Below are positions 36,403 through 49,300 of a DNA stretch of 64,000 bases, piece after piece. How positions within the stretch are numbered: the stretch's first letter is position 1; each line of letters starts with the position of its first letter. The notes beneath the pieces were generated by a model. The model had not been told where the DNA came from. It made no database searches and saw only the letters and a program-made list of their open reading frames with translations. Origin of the DNA: Bettongia penicillata ogilbyi (taxonomy: Eukaryota > Chordata > Mammalia > Diprotodontia > Potoroidae); the NCBI GenBank assembly GCA_023548195.1, contig JAJHZJ010000121.1, positions 5,980,058 through 6,044,057 of the forward strand. The letters run 5' to 3'. The position numbers were made by a program, and so were the translations under genes.

Positions 36403-36944
36403 AATTAATGTCTCTCTTTTGGCCTTTCCCTGTGCCTATCTTTCTCTGTCCTTCTCTTTCCTCTCTCTTTATTTCTTCTATTTTCCCCTAGTTCTTCCTG
36501 AACTCTCTAATCCTAATTCTTTTTCTTTATTCATTTTTCTAAATCGTATCTTCTAAATTTTTCTCCATTTTTTTCTCTTTATTAACTGATTACAGGATAA
36601 AGCACATTTTATGGTTGTTTTATTTATAAAATATATATCTCCTTTTCTACTTCATAAAAGTAGTTAAATGAAAGGTTTTAGATTTTTTGTATAAAAATCA
36701 AATAAAAATCTAAAATTTTTGGAAAGTTATTATTTATTCATAAGTAGTCCCAAATGTATTTTTCTAATACTTCTTTAGTCTTCAGTAGAAAAAAAAACCC
36801 ATACATGACAGAAAACATTTTAGTCATAATAAGTAATGCTTACTGAGAGTCTGCATGGTATATTTCTGACTGATTGATTCTTGATCTAGACTGTGATTTT
36901 CATTGTTGTTAAAAACTCCTAAGGGGTGTCAATAGTCAGATCCC

Positions 36945-37225
36945 AAACTGAAGCAACTAGGTGACACAGAGAGCAGAGGGCTGTTCCTAAAACCAGAAAG
37001 ACCTGAGTTCAAATCTAATCTCAGAGAGTTCCTAACTTGGTGACCCTGGGCAACTCACTAAATCATTTTTTTTTTTTTTGCTTTAGTATTCTCACCTATA
37101 AAATGAGGAGAATAACAGCACTTTCAGGACTTTTTATCAGGATCCAATAAGAGAATATTTCTAAAGCATGTTTAACAGTGCCTAGCACAAAGCAGGTGCT
37201 ATATAAATGCTTATTATGTTCCCTG
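36945..37225 (+). repeat. Marsupial MIR/MAR1-type SINE, full length
   Basis: Head AAGCAACTAGGTGACACAGAGAGCAGAGGG, box B-like GACCTGAGTTCAAATCTAATCTC, GTGACCCTGGGCAACTCAC, a poly(T) interruption, CTCACCTATAAAATGAGG, and a MIR-type tail AGTGCCTAGCACAAAGCAGGTGCTATATAAATGCTTATTA. Confidence 0.85.
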
Positions 37226-37869
37226 AATCCAGTCTTCCAATCTCCAAGACTGGGTCTCTATTTACTATGTCGTATTTCCTTTCTCTGGTTTCTTTCAGGT
37301 TGGAATATTATACAGCATGACTGTAACTTTAAAAATTTTGAAATAATTTGAAACTATTGTAAGAGAGATTACTTTTCCATATTAAATTCATTTTTAGTTC
37401 ACAAGTAAAATGCCTCTTCGAAGAAATCAGATTCTGTTACACAATTAACTTTCTTCTTCAATATTAACATTTGACAGAGCATGAAAACTGTAAATCCCTG
37501 AACCTTGTTCAACTAATATTCTCAAGTGATGACATTTCTAATACCCATGAAGTAAAGAGAAGATAAGGAAACATCAAAGATTATTTTGAATTTTGTTCCT
37601 TTAATGCGTTTCCTCACTGATAGTGGAAAGACGGTATTGCTAAAGGTAGTCATCTTCAAAGTTGAATACCTTATTTTAACAAATAAATGCAGATCAGAGG
37701 CTTAAAAGTAGACTACTAGTTTCCTAACCTGAGGAATTTAATCTTCAGGACAGAAGAGACCTATAACCCACAAAAGTCAAATGATAATGTCCCGGTTCTA
37801 ATATGCAGCTACCCCACAACTCTTTCAGCAAATCTTCCAGCCCTTCCCATCCCCTTTTCACAACACACA

Positions 37870-37995
37870 CTGACACTGTGTACAACCCTCTCATTTGTAA
37901 AATGGGACTGACAGTAGCACTACTTTACAGTGTTATTGTAAGACTCAAATGAGAACTATCTTTCGAGTCTTAAAGTGCTATATAAATATATCTTT
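37870..37995 (+). repeat. MIR-type SINE 3' half
   Basis: CTCATTTGTAAAATGGGACTGACAGTAGCAC, then TACAGTGTTATTGTAAGACTCAAATGAG and CTTAAAGTGCTATATAAATAT, the MIR core and tail. Confidence 0.75.
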
Positions 37996-38944
37996 ATACA
38001 CTCTTTCAATCCTCCCTTACTGGTTGTTTAGAAAATGACTAGAGCGATGTCTAGTTTATGTGCTAGAAAATATATGCTACAAAATATGTGCTAAACATCC
38101 TTATATTCAAGGGGAAATAAAAACTATAATCTTCCTGAATCTATCAAAGTAAAAAGACTTTTTGACTTTACCATGCAACTCTAAGGTCCTATTGGAAAAG
38201 ACATTTTTAAGACTACTTGTATCTCTTCTATCCTGAAACATCAGCTTTTCAGAAAAGGTTACTTAGTTGTACAATGCTATCACATTTTTAAAAAATCTCT
38301 CAAGTGTACTTAGAGATGAAATATAGATTTGAGACCATTAGGAACAATGAGAAGACCAAGAGGATGGCAAGAAAATGGAGCTATACCCTAAGATATATCC
38401 CAGCAAAACATAATAGGGAATAAGAAAATGGGAAGGACATGAACAGCCCTAGACAATACTATAAATTTGACAAAATTATTTTTGACAATCCTTTTGTCCT
38501 TCCGATGCCACTTTTATTACTCTCCCAAGGCTATTAGATTGTCTGCGGATTTCCCAAGAACCCCACTATCATACCTCACTGTATCTCCTCTCCTCAGAAA
38601 AAGGACTTGAAGTCTGAAGTTTCTGGTTAAAATTTTCATTCTCTAGACTTCATGAATTCTGAGGTCTCTTCCAGCTCCAAGACCTTATGATTCTACTATT
38701 TAAGGGAATCAGGCTCTTCGAAGGGTACTGGATAAGAGCCAGCTCTTTGAGGGAGTTATAGATGACTTCTAAAGTGGATCTATCTGCAATATTCTAAAAT
38801 TCTATGAGATGCCCAAGGGATTTTTCTCTTCTTCTCATATTCCTTGCTCATTCCAAAGTTTCCTTGTATTTTATCTCATCAGCCAGTCTGATGAGCTCAA
38901 TTATTCTCTGACATTACTGGCTGTGTTACTCTACTAAGATATAT

Positions 38945-40045
38945 TCAAATTAATTTATTTTTAGTTTTCAATGTTTACTTCTACAAGATTTTGAGTTCCA
39001 AATTTTGTACTCATCTCTCCCCTCCACCCACCAAAAGACATCACGCATTCTGATTACCCCTTCCTCCAATCTGCCCTCCCTTCTATCACACTTCTCCCTT
39101 GTCTCATTCCCTTCCCCTCTACTTTGTTGTAGGGCAAGATAGATTTCTATACCCCATTGCCTGTATGTCTTATTTCCCAGTTGCATGTAAAAACAATTTT
39201 TAACATTTGTTTTAAAAACTTTGAATTCCAACTTCTCTCCCTTCCGCCCTCCCCATGCAACCTCACAGAGAAGGCACAAAATTCAACATGTTATATGTGT
39301 GTAGTCATGCAAAACACTTCCATAACAATCATGATGTGAAAGACTAACTATATTTCCCTCCATCCTATCCTGTCCCCTTTTTATTCTATTCTGTCTTTTG
39401 ATGCTGTCCCTCCTCAAAAGTATTCACTTCTAATTACCTCTCCTCCCATTTGTCCTCCCTTTTATTATCTCCCCACCCCAAGTTTATCCCCTTCCCCCTA
39501 CTTTCCTGTAGTGTAAGATAGATTTTCATACCCAATTTAATGTGCATGTTATTCCCTCCTTAAGTCAAATCTAATTAAATTAGGTCCACTCTTTCCCTAT
39601 TGCCTCCCTGCTCCTCCCCTCCATTGAAAAATCTTTGACTTGCCTCTTTTACATGAGAGATAATTTACCCCATTCTATTTCTCTCTTTGTCCTCCCAATA
39701 TATTCCTCTCTCACTCAATTTTTTTTGAGATATCATTCCTTCATATTCAATATTTTGGGGATGTGAAATCTGAAAAAACTACCACACAGGTAGTTTACTG
39801 CTCTAAAGTAGAGATTCAGCTCCCCCCTCCCCCAGGTCTGCTCAGGTCACCTTCATGCCGGATTGCACTCTGCTCCCAGTCTGCATGATTAATGCTTCCT
39901 GTTGACCTTCCAGACTGTCTTGGGCTGGAGATTTGTTTCACTTCATCATTCTGTGGGTTTTGCAGCTCCAGAACTTGTTCAGAATCATTTTTACAGGAAT
40001 ATGACTGGACTTGGTGGGAGAACACTAGAACGTCTCTGCTTCTAC
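38945..40045 (-). mobile_element. Short L1/HAL1-type derivative without ORFs, with target-site duplication
   Basis: On the minus strand the element starts near 40045 with an L1-type 5' leader (AGAAGCAGAGACGTTC... and a GC-rich stretch to about 39800). It passes into L1/HAL1 3'-UTR-like purine-rich sequence and ends at an A-rich tail near 38945. CTCTACTAAGA occurs on both flanks (38929-38939 and 40046-40056), consistent with an 11-bp or slightly longer, diverged target-site duplication. Neither ORF1 nor ORF2 is recognisable. The 3' part holds two imperfect copies of one ~380-bp unit (compare 39040-39180 with 39420-39555). It is probably a non-autonomous element moved by L1. Confidence 0.65.
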
Positions 40046-40234
40046 CTCTACTAAGACATTTTAATAAAAGAATTTCTGTGTACTGTGCCTTAGCTCAAAA
40101 GGAGTTAATCTAATTGGAATGAATGGAATTTCAGAAACTATTGGAGACTAATAAGAGAATTCATTTTTGGTGCCCCTTAAACCACACAATATAAACCTAC
40201 TGACTACTCATAGTACCAGTCTTAAGAGAGAGTA

Positions 40235-40480
40235 ACTTGGTCAATAAACATTTATTAAGTACATTAATAATGTGCCAGGTATGATATGAAATGCTGGAAA
40301 TATGTTAAAATTGAGAAAGGAAGATATCCCTTGACTTTAAGGAGCTTATCATCTGGTGGGAGAAAACACCAAATGAAAGGATGGAGGAAAATAACCTGCT
40401 GAATGGTGACATAATCCAGAGAAGCAAATCCACAAGGGAAATAAAGAGATGGCTAGCCTGAACACATTCCTTAAATGGAA
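40235..40480 (-). repeat. L2 LINE 3' end
   Basis: The reversed L2 tail CAATAAACATTTATTAAGTACATTAATAATGTGCCAGGTATG is followed by CCCTTGACTTTAAGGAGCTTATCATCTGGTGGGAG. Confidence 0.75.
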
Positions 40481-41759
40481 ATTCTTGGAAGAACTGTCCC
40501 ACTCCCTCTTTTTCAATCAGAGGCAGGTTCCTAGAGAAGGAGGTACTGATACCGGTATGAGTTCTAGCACTAAAGTGTTATTTCACAAAGATGAGATTCC
40601 TGGGGTATGATGGAAAAGTGTAGAGGAATGTAGCCAAATGAGAAATGAATGAATGCTGTCTTTTTCCTCCAGAAAATAAACAAAAACTTGGGATTTAACT
40701 AGTTTTCAAAAATTGTAGGTGCAGTGGATTATGCCCTTGTAGCAGGAAGCTAGTATGGCAACAAGAATTACTCCCTAAAAATGATTTATAGGTCTTCGTC
40801 TTCAAAGGCACATAGCTCATAAAATTGCAAGTAGTTAATATAGGTCTGGCTTTTTATCAAACCCATAAATTTGTAAAATAAAATCAGGAAAGATTCAATT
40901 TCAGCTATTAATTCTTCCAATTCCAATAATATAATCAAAAAGCTCTTATGTGCACTTTTTTATACGGTCAACTGAAGGTCAAAAGATGAACCAATATTTG
41001 AGTTGTATTTTATGGGTAATTGACTAAGAATTGACAGAGTTGGAAAGAAAGCTGTAAATGAGAACTTCTGTTCAATGAGGTATTAATTACTACTCTAAAT
41101 TGTCTCTCTTTCTCTGAGAATTCTTTGATGCATGACACTCTGATCAGCATCAGGTTTATTCTGACTCATCCTTGGGTGATGAACAAAATTTAACAGATTT
41201 TAGCAGATGTTTGGGGAAAAAATTACTGACCAAACAAAATAAGAAAATTTTAGTTTTAGGAAATTCTCTAACACATCACTATTGGGAAGTCGCAAATCTT
41301 CACCCAGATATGCATTGTTTTACACTGTGACAGACCCAAGTCTATCCAAACAAATTATGCTAACAGGAACTTATTAAAAAGAACTCTACAAAAGAATTTT
41401 ATAGAATCACAACTCCTATTATCTTAAAGTCATATCAATTCTGCAACCTAATGTACCATAACACCACTGAATCAATGGCGGGACAGGAATGCAATGATCA
41501 TATTAAACCTAATGGGTTTTAGAATAGCTGATAAATTAACAAGACAGCAGTTGACTCATCTAGAACAATTCATTCACTCATCTTTTTCTGTTAGGGTAGG
41601 GCTAGATGCAGAGTTCAGCTAGGTTTAGAAAGAGTGATTCCCTTACTTTATAAACTTCAGGGAAAAGGTATAATTCAAGAGGCGACTGGGCAGAAAATGA
41701 AAAGCAGAGGGATGGTAGTAGCATAACCTTGGGAGTAGGGACTTCTGTTGCTTAAGGTC

Positions 41760-43285
41760 AAGTCCATAAGCATTTATTAAGCATCTGTTGTGCTGCGTCC
41801 TAAGAATTAGGAGCCGGGAAGGTTTTGTGTAAAAAAGAAAAAAAATACAAAAGATACAAAGAACTTTCAACTGGCTCATGGTTTAATGGAGAGAAAGCAT
41901 GTAAACAACTATGAACAAACCGGAAGAATAAATTGGAATATCAGATAGGAGGCTTAACTAGCATTAAGGGGTAACTTGAAAGGCTTCTAATAAAAGTGAG
42001 GTTTGAAAGCAAGCATTGGAGGAAAGACATAGGAAGGAAAGAGAAAATTTCAGACAAAAAGAGAGCCAGTGAAGATGCATGAATTTTGGAGAAGGAATGC
42101 CATGTGATATGAAACAACGAAAGGAGCAAATTAATCGGATCATCAAATATATGGAGGGTTGGGAGGTGTCAGAAAATTGGAAAGCTAGGAAGAGGCCAGG
42201 TCATGAAGAATTTTAAACATCAGAAAATGTCATTTTTCATCCTGGAGTCAATAGAGAACCAGCGGAATTTATGGAATGAAACATGACCTGGTCAGATATG
42301 TGCTGAAGAAAATTAGTTCGACAGCTGGGTTGAGGATGGAACACAGTGGGGAGATACTTAAGGCAGGGAGATGAACCTGATAGCTACTCCAAAAATTCAG
42401 ACATGAGGGGAAAGAGGAGTGCAGTAGGGTGGTGGCAGTGTCAAAAGAACTGAGTCCAGGGGAACTGATGAGATCACTAACCAAAAATACTATGGGAAGA
42501 GGAAAGACTTAGGACCAAGCTTTGGAAGATACCCATAGTTAGTGGGCAAGATGTATAAAAATGCAGCACAGAAGATTGAGGAGTGGTCAGATGGGAAGGA
42601 GGAGAAACAAGAGAGAAGTGTGTCACAAAAACCTGGAGAAAAGTATGAAGGAGAAGAGGATCCTGTTCAAAGACTGCACAGATGTCAAAACGGATGATGA
42701 CTGAAAACAGGTCAAAATGATTTGGTAATTAAGATATCATTAATAACTTTGGAGAAAGCAGTTTAAGTTGAATGGATTTTGAATTCAGACTGCAGAGACT
42801 TAAGAAGAGAGTGATGAGTAGAGACTTCTTTTTTGATTAATTCAACCATGAAAAGGAGAGGAAATATAAGATAATGGCTATTGGGATGGATGGATAAGGG
42901 AAGGGTTTTGTGAGGATGAGAGAGACAGAAATGTTTGGAGGCAAGAGAGTGGGAAGCCAGTTGACTGGGGAAAATTGAAGATTAGTAAGAATGGGGAAGA
43001 TAGAAGGAATAATCTGCTGGAGAAGGTAGGATGAAGTGGGATCACTTTTGCATATAGTGGGGTTTGTCTTGTTGAGGACAACTTCATCATGTGACATAGA
43101 AAAAGAGGAAATAGAGAAGACATCTGAGCCATCCTTGGAGAAGAGGAAGCTCTCAGGCATAGGTCTCAATTTTTACGTTGAAATAGGAGATATGATTCTC
43201 AACTGAGATATTGGAGGGGCAGGATTCATGGAACATTTGAGAAGGATTAAATGGTTTGGAAAAATATTCTGTTGTAACTGGGATG
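41760..43285 (-). mobile_element. Long L2 LINE relic with internal deletion
   Basis: This is a 1.5-kb L2 (CR1 clade) copy in reverse orientation. The 3' tail lies at 41760-41890. The C-terminal ORF2 region follows to about 42440; its reverse reads CTGCCTTAAGTATCTCCCCACTG and GACCAGGTCATG. The N-terminal reverse transcriptase region lies at about 42450-43250; its minus-strand peptide has NKTNPTICKSDPTSSYLLQQIIPSI and SLILTKPF. Near 42430-42450 the frame DLISSPGLSSFDTATTLLHSSF jumps from the motif before the catalytic YADD box to text well after it, so the catalytic block is deleted. Many stops are present. Confidence 0.8.
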
Positions 43286-43639
43286 GTGATTCATTTTTTA
43301 ATGGACAAGGAGACCTCAAAGTTGAAGGACTCTTGTCTCACCAAAGAAAAATGTGTTGCTCTCTACTTTGCTACAGCAGCCAGAGGATCAGTGTACTTTG
43401 TTATCCTCCTCACAGCCAAAAAAATATTGGAAAGAACTCTGGACTGAAAGTCAGGAAGGCCTAAAAACAAATCCTGCCTCAGACAAATATTAGCAAGCAA
43501 AAAGCTGAAAGCCCTTCTTTCAGCTTGTGCTGCTGATGAAGGGATACTTTGACTATCTGTTTTTATTTTTAAATCACCAATGTTTTAACTCCCTCTGATG
43601 TACAATTGTGTGAATCAATGGCATTTGCAGCAAGATTCT

Positions 43640-43800
43640 AGATGCCCTAAATAAAAATTATTTATTACATGCTTACTATGTCCCAAATACAATACAAAGA
43701 GGAAAAGAGAGCTTTCTCTCAAGGGGCTTATATTTTATTTGGGAGAAACAAGATATACAGAAAATTTCCACGGCAAATAAAATGTTGAAATAAAACAGTA
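43640..43800 (-). repeat. L2 LINE 3' end
   Basis: Reversed L2 tail: AAATTATTTATTACATGCTTACTATGTCCCAAATACAATACAAAGAGG, CTCTCAAGGGGCTTATATTTTATTTGGGAGAAACAAG. Confidence 0.7.
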
Positions 43801-44039
43801 CTTACAATATGTACAGAACCTTATTATTAATTTTTTTACATGACTTGTCTATCAAGATTTAGATGAAATAGGACATCAATACACATTGTGGAATGACTAG
43901 CACATTTAAGATATTCTCCTTCTATCTGGCATTAAGACATCAGATATTTCCTAAGAATCACTCAAGTAATCACCCCTACAACAGGGTTGTATCTAAGCAT
44001 TTGCTTAGATACCTCCAAAGATTATGAGCTCCGTATTTC

Positions 44040-44290
44040 TCAAGACAACTGTTACTATATTTTATTACCTCTAAATACTGGGAAGGTTTTCTTTCCGGTA
44101 AACACAAATTGACTTTAAAAAAATTCTATGCACTTCTTTGAGCTCTGTCCTCTGGGGCCAGTAAAAATAGATTTAATCTTTCTTTCCTATGACAGCTTTG
44201 AAATACTTAAAGACAGCTATAATTTCTTTGCTAAGTGTTCTTTGATCTAGAGCCAACTATATATTCCCAGTTCCTTCAACTCATCTCTGA
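44040..44290 (-). repeat. CR1/L3 LINE fragment
   Basis: Reversed CR1-clade text: TTTGAAATACTTAAAGACAGCTATAATTTCTTTGCTAAGTGTTC, then AGAGCCAACTATATATTCCCAGTTCCTTCAACTCATC. It is old and non-coding. Confidence 0.65.
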
Positions 44291-44306
44291 CCAGCAGGTG
44301 GTGCTG
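44291..44306 (+). promoter_or_regulatory. Candidate CTCF-like site
   Basis: CCAGCAGGTGGTGCTG differs from the common CTCF core (CCASYAGRKGGCRS) at one position. It sits at the edge of a CR1/L3 relic. Motif match only; no evidence of binding. Confidence 0.25.
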
Positions 44307-45019
44307 CTAGCCATTAACCTGATCCTTTTCCAAAGCAAAGCTCAAAAGCTGAAGAAATCCAAAGTTTAATCAGTTATTTCAACTCCTTGAAAACCTTATG
44401 ACTCCAAGTCTCTTAGTGTTGATGCAAGATCATAAAACTAGATCTGGAATCAGGAAAGTTTCTAAAATCAGTTCTAGCTCTTTCCCTTATCACTTGTATA
44501 GTCTCAGGTCTGATGTCATTTAATACTAAATAAACTGAGTTTCTCCATTTATGAATCAAGCAATATAGGATTTTGAAATATTAAGAACATTACTATCTAT
44601 TTTTAAGCATACAAATTGTGACTTAGAGTAAAGCCCAACAGAACAGATTCATTTATCTCTGCCTTTCTGTCTGCAATTTCAAGATTTTAAGACAGTCAGA
44701 TCCAGAATTAAAGATTAAAGAACTTTCCAAGATTCTGAAAAAGCTCACTATGCATGAGACCTTTGTAATGGTGCCTATTGACATGGCAATCAGATCTAAA
44801 TAGGAGAAGAGATGATAGAGAATATTAGGAGGCATTAAAAAACAAAATGACTATAAGATTAGGGGCAGTTGATAGGAAAAAAATATATGCCAACAAAGAC
44901 ATCACAAACCAAAAGGTAAATATGTAGTGGCCAAACAAATCATTGAAGATCTTATATAAGTAGAAAAGGAGGGATGAAATGGGTGAGAGTAGAAAGAAAA
45001 TCCCCTACTCCCACTCTCT

Positions 45020-45325
45020 ATATGGGAAATACTCCATCTTTACTTCTGTCTTATATGATTTCTATTTTCCATCCAGTAACCAAGTCATATGCCATTCACC
45101 ACATGAGAACTTTCCTGATCCTCTAACTCTACCTGATAGCTACCTTTTGAAATTACTTTGTATTATTTGTGTGCATTTTGTGTTTACTTCTTTGCATCTA
45201 TACGGTATTCTTTTAGTAGAATATAAGGCCCATGAGAGTAGGCACCATCATGTTTTTGTCTTTGCATATCATGTTTCTTAATGTGCCCTGAATGTAGTAG
45301 GCATTTAATAATTTTTACATTGTCT
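45020..45325 (+). repeat. L2 LINE 3' end
   Basis: Sense L2 3' part: TCCTGATCCTCTAAC, TTTGTATTATTTGTGTGCATTTTGTG, AGAATATAAGGCCCATGAGAGTAGGCACC, and TGTAGTAGGCATTTAATAATTTTTAC. Confidence 0.75.
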
Positions 45326-45862
45326 CAAATGGTCTGGAAAGGGAACGATGACATCAAAAATTTAATCCTGACCCTACATCTACCTATCTCCATGATTTCA
45401 TACAATTATGCCTCACTTTTAACATTTATTCTAATGGTAACTAGCACATTCTGAAAGGTCAGATTATCAAAGCATAGGGACTGGTCTTCTGATTTCATTG
45501 GGATAAGGAGCTGCTAATGAGTTATTTCCTCTTCTGATGAAAGTAGATACCTAGTGAGCAATTTGTAGTCTTAGATTTGCCTACAAAGTCAAGAGGGTAA
45601 TTGACTTGCTCAGGGTCACACTTTCAGTATCAGTCATCCAGGAAGTATTTTTGTATATTTTGTGAGAATTTAAAAAATGCAAAACCAGAAACAAAACAAA
45701 ACAAAACAAAACCATGACTACCAACAATAATCACTTCCTGCTGTTTATGAACTCACAGTCAAATAGAGGAGACAACATGCAAACGTATTACAAACAGGAT
45801 ATATCCAGAATAAAGTGGGGCTAATATCAGAAAAAAGGCAATATTAAGGAGAACTAAGAGAG

Positions 45863-46130
45863 GCTTTTTTTTTTTTTTTTTGCAGAAGTTGGGACTCTGA
45901 GTATGTATCAGTGGTAGAATTTGAACCCAGGACTTCCTGTCTCAAGGAAAGGATGGGAGAAAGGGAGAAAAGAAGGAGGAAAAGGAGGCAGAGAGGAAGA
46001 AGTTGAGGAAGGAAGCAAAGAGAGGAGGAAGAAAAGAGAGAGAAGGGAAGGAGCAAAGGAGGAAGGGAGGAATGAAATGACAGAAGGAGAGAAAGAAGGA
46101 AAGGGATCAGGAGGCTAAAGGAGGGAAGGG
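45863..46130 (+). repeat. Poly(T) plus long GGAAG purine tract
   Basis: An 18-nt T run is followed by a MIR fragment (GAATTTGAACCCAGGACTTCCTG) and then about 180 bp of GGAAGG/GAGGAAG purine-only sequence. The Glu/Lys/Gly-rich frame through it is low complexity. Confidence 0.9.
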
Positions 46131-46139
46131 GATTAAATG

Positions 46140-46345
46140 AATAAGCATTTATTAGTAATTTCCTGTATACATGCATTATGCTAAGCACTTAATAATTATC
46201 TCCCTGGATCCTCATAGCCATCGTGGGAGATAGGTGCTGTTATTAGTGAAATTTACATTTGAGGAAACTGAATCAGGTAGAAGCTATATAACTTGCTTAG
46301 CTAGTGAGGTCAGATTTGTCTGAAGCTTGCCTGTTCTCTATTCAA
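46140..46345 (-). repeat. L2 tail joined to MIR-type SINE, both antisense
   Basis: ATAAGCATTTATTAGTAATTTCCTG looks like a reversed L2 tail. ATTTACATTTGAGGAAACTGAATCAG and TAACTTGCTTAGCTAGTGAGGTCAG are antisense MIR. Confidence 0.6.
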
Positions 46346-49300
46346 ACTATATTGTCTTTTCCCAGTAGTTACATTTTCACATGTCCTAGCAAGCAAGTCT
46401 GCAATGCTACATGCATTTGACTAGAATCTATATTATTTCATAAAATCCTTATTTTCTTTCATGCACCTGAATCTATTAATTTATATAATACATTCTGCCA
46501 GAAAACTGCAAAACTTAACTACAGATACCCTGCTTCAATCTAAAAGGGAAGGAAACTATAACCTTTTCTTGCTTTAAGCCTTTTTACAATTAAAATTTGC
46601 TGAGTCCTCTCATTCCTATTTCTGGATTTGAAAGCTAAAGATTATTTCCATTTCAAAGGAATTAAATGCTTTGCCATATGACAACTTCAGAAAAAAATAT
46701 TCATTTTAGTGAGGATTTTATCTTCTATATAACACTTGAAAGACAAACTTTTTTTCAAAAATAGTACATGGTAATTTTTCTTAAATATTTTAAAAATAAA
46801 TGAGGAGTAAAAAAGAAAATAGAGAGAATTTCAAAAATAAAAAGGTAAAAATCTCATTACTATAGCATGAATACTATTTCTCCTATTCTAAAGAGAATAA
46901 ATATAGGCAAATGCTTTTTTTCTGAAAATAATGTTTAAATTACCCCAAAATGGCAAGACATGTGAATCTGTTTATTTGATTAAAAAAACTAAGTACTTTT
47001 GCTTTTTTTTTATTATGAGAGACATTTATTAAGTACCTGGCATATGCTGGGTCCTTTTAAACTCTAGAGATTATTAAAAAAAGAAAAATTAAGTTATTTG
47101 ATCAGCTAGCAGATTAATCCTCTTTATTTTTTTTTTTAAAAAACATCAGTGATCATGGAAGCCACACCATAATGCTATGCTGCTTCTGCAAGTCTTAGGG
47201 GACCTGAAAGAATGACTGTATGAATCCAACAGTAAGGCTGATATCCTAGTGCCTTTATTTTCTTTTCTGATGTGAGCCTCAAAATTTCAACTACAAAATA
47301 TTTTGGCCCTAAAGATACACTGCTATTCATCTTCTGTTCCATAGCTATACAAAATATGATGCAATTATCTGATTTGCCAGCAGTGGACACTGTTTCTCTA
47401 GTTACCAAGGAACATACCAAGAAATAGATAGCTCAGAAAATTTCAATTTTGCTTTTTCTGTTGGAGAAAAAGACAACAGATGAGAGGAAAAAAATATTAA
47501 ATTGAAGTGAAACTGAGAAAAAAATTAATTGATATTTTAGTTATCTAAAGACAATTCACAAATGATTATTTGTGACTATTTTAGAGTTATTACACAAAAT
47601 TGTAAAAAAAAGGGGGGGGTAATAAATCCTTGCAAAGAAAAAGATATTCAATCACTAAGTTTCCTTGTGTGTTCTTTAAGCAACAATTACAAAAGCTAAG
47701 CAACTTCCACTTTCCAAGAAATGCCTTGAAAAAAGGGAAAATCATCTTGAGATGTACTAAATACTAAGGCACAAAGATATCTCTTAACATATACAGGAAA
47801 AGATGCACTGCAGGCCCCTTTTTGTGATCTATCTTCATTAAATCCTTATAATGGTCAGTCAGAAAGTCATATAAAACTTCTGTTCTTTCCTTACTGAGCC
47901 ATAGCCCATAACCTCTAGCCTCAGGAAAGGCATAAAGCAAACCAAGATGCAGACATGATTTAAAAAATAGCATCTTTCACTTCCCCTTTTCAATTCATGG
48001 ACAATCAAATCAGGCAAATTGGAATGTATCTGATGCAGGTACATGCTCATAATTATCTTAATCAACAATATGATCAAGAGAAGGAAACAGAAAATAACAC
48101 GAGTGAATTTGATCAAGACCAATGGAAACTTTTAGTCAATAGTATTTTTTGTGCTTAGTGACTTGAAAAAGTCATGTATAAAGCCAATAACATGAAGAAC
48201 AGCTTTCATCCTATACTTTTGTCTGCCCTGAACTCACCTCTGTCCTAAACTCCTTTCATAAATGAGAGAGGGGAGAGTATGGATTTTCATCTCTGTCGTT
48301 AACCACCTAATCATTGTACCAGGTCCTCAAACTTAGACAGATGTCTTACTCAATAAATCAGGCAAATATCTAATGATCTGGGATGGAGTTCAATCTTAAG
48401 GTGACCCTTGCATCTATAGTTGAAGAATCTTTGCCATGTAAGCTACTCTGCCTTTTCAGTGATTGGAAGAACAGAGAGGGTATGAAAGATGTAAACATAG
48501 AACTCAACAGTTGAGGGGTTTTGATGGGTTATGTAATTTTTTTGATTACTTAAAACTCAATAAAGTTAAGTATTGGCAGAGCATTATCTAGATTATTTTG
48601 ATATATAATTTCCATTAAAATTGATTTTTATTGTTATACTTGCAGCATGACATAATGGATTGTATCAGAAAGTCGATGACTTAAGGTCAAGTCACATAAT
48701 GACTCTACTACCCTGAGCAAATCACTGTATTTTTCAATTCTGCCAGTCACCTAAGACTGGAAGATGCTGAAAAATTGTTAGACTACATTCAAAGATATTC
48801 CTTAGAAAAAGCTCCTTGCACTGACTAAATGAAACAGTCCAAAATGCTATTCCAATCTCCAAAATATAAATTATTTATTGATGTGTGTACCCTTCAATCT
48901 ATGTGAACCCTGACAAATAAATCATTACAGAGCTCTTTCAAAATACTAGAAGTAAACATGGATAACATACCATAACAACCTATCAGGCCTCAGATATACA
49001 TAAAGTATTTTTCAGCAACCAGAATTTGGATAGGCATTTTGTGGTATCACAGTATCGCAGACCTAGTTCAAAGTTGTTTATAAAAATTTGAAAAGGGGGA
49101 GGAGACAAGATGGTGGAGTAGAAAGACTCATGTATGCTAGCTTTGAGCCCACAGCCCATATATTTCCTACAAGAAGAACTCCCCACAAATTCTGGATCAC
49201 TGCAAGGCACGCAGAAACACACTGGAAAAGATTTCCGTTCTGGAGAGTCCTGCAGAGCCATCCCCAGGGTCCGTCGCGCTCCGGAAAGCGGAGCCCACCC

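Noticed and set aside
45844..46188. 114-codon Leu/Ser/Pro-rich minus-strand ORF and its Glu/Lys-rich plus-strand counterpart
   Set aside because: Both run through the GGAAG purine tract; this is low-complexity sequence.
47764..48122. Two overlapping minus-strand ORFs (69 and 87 codons)
   Set aside because: No family recognised, no shared frame, no regulatory context.
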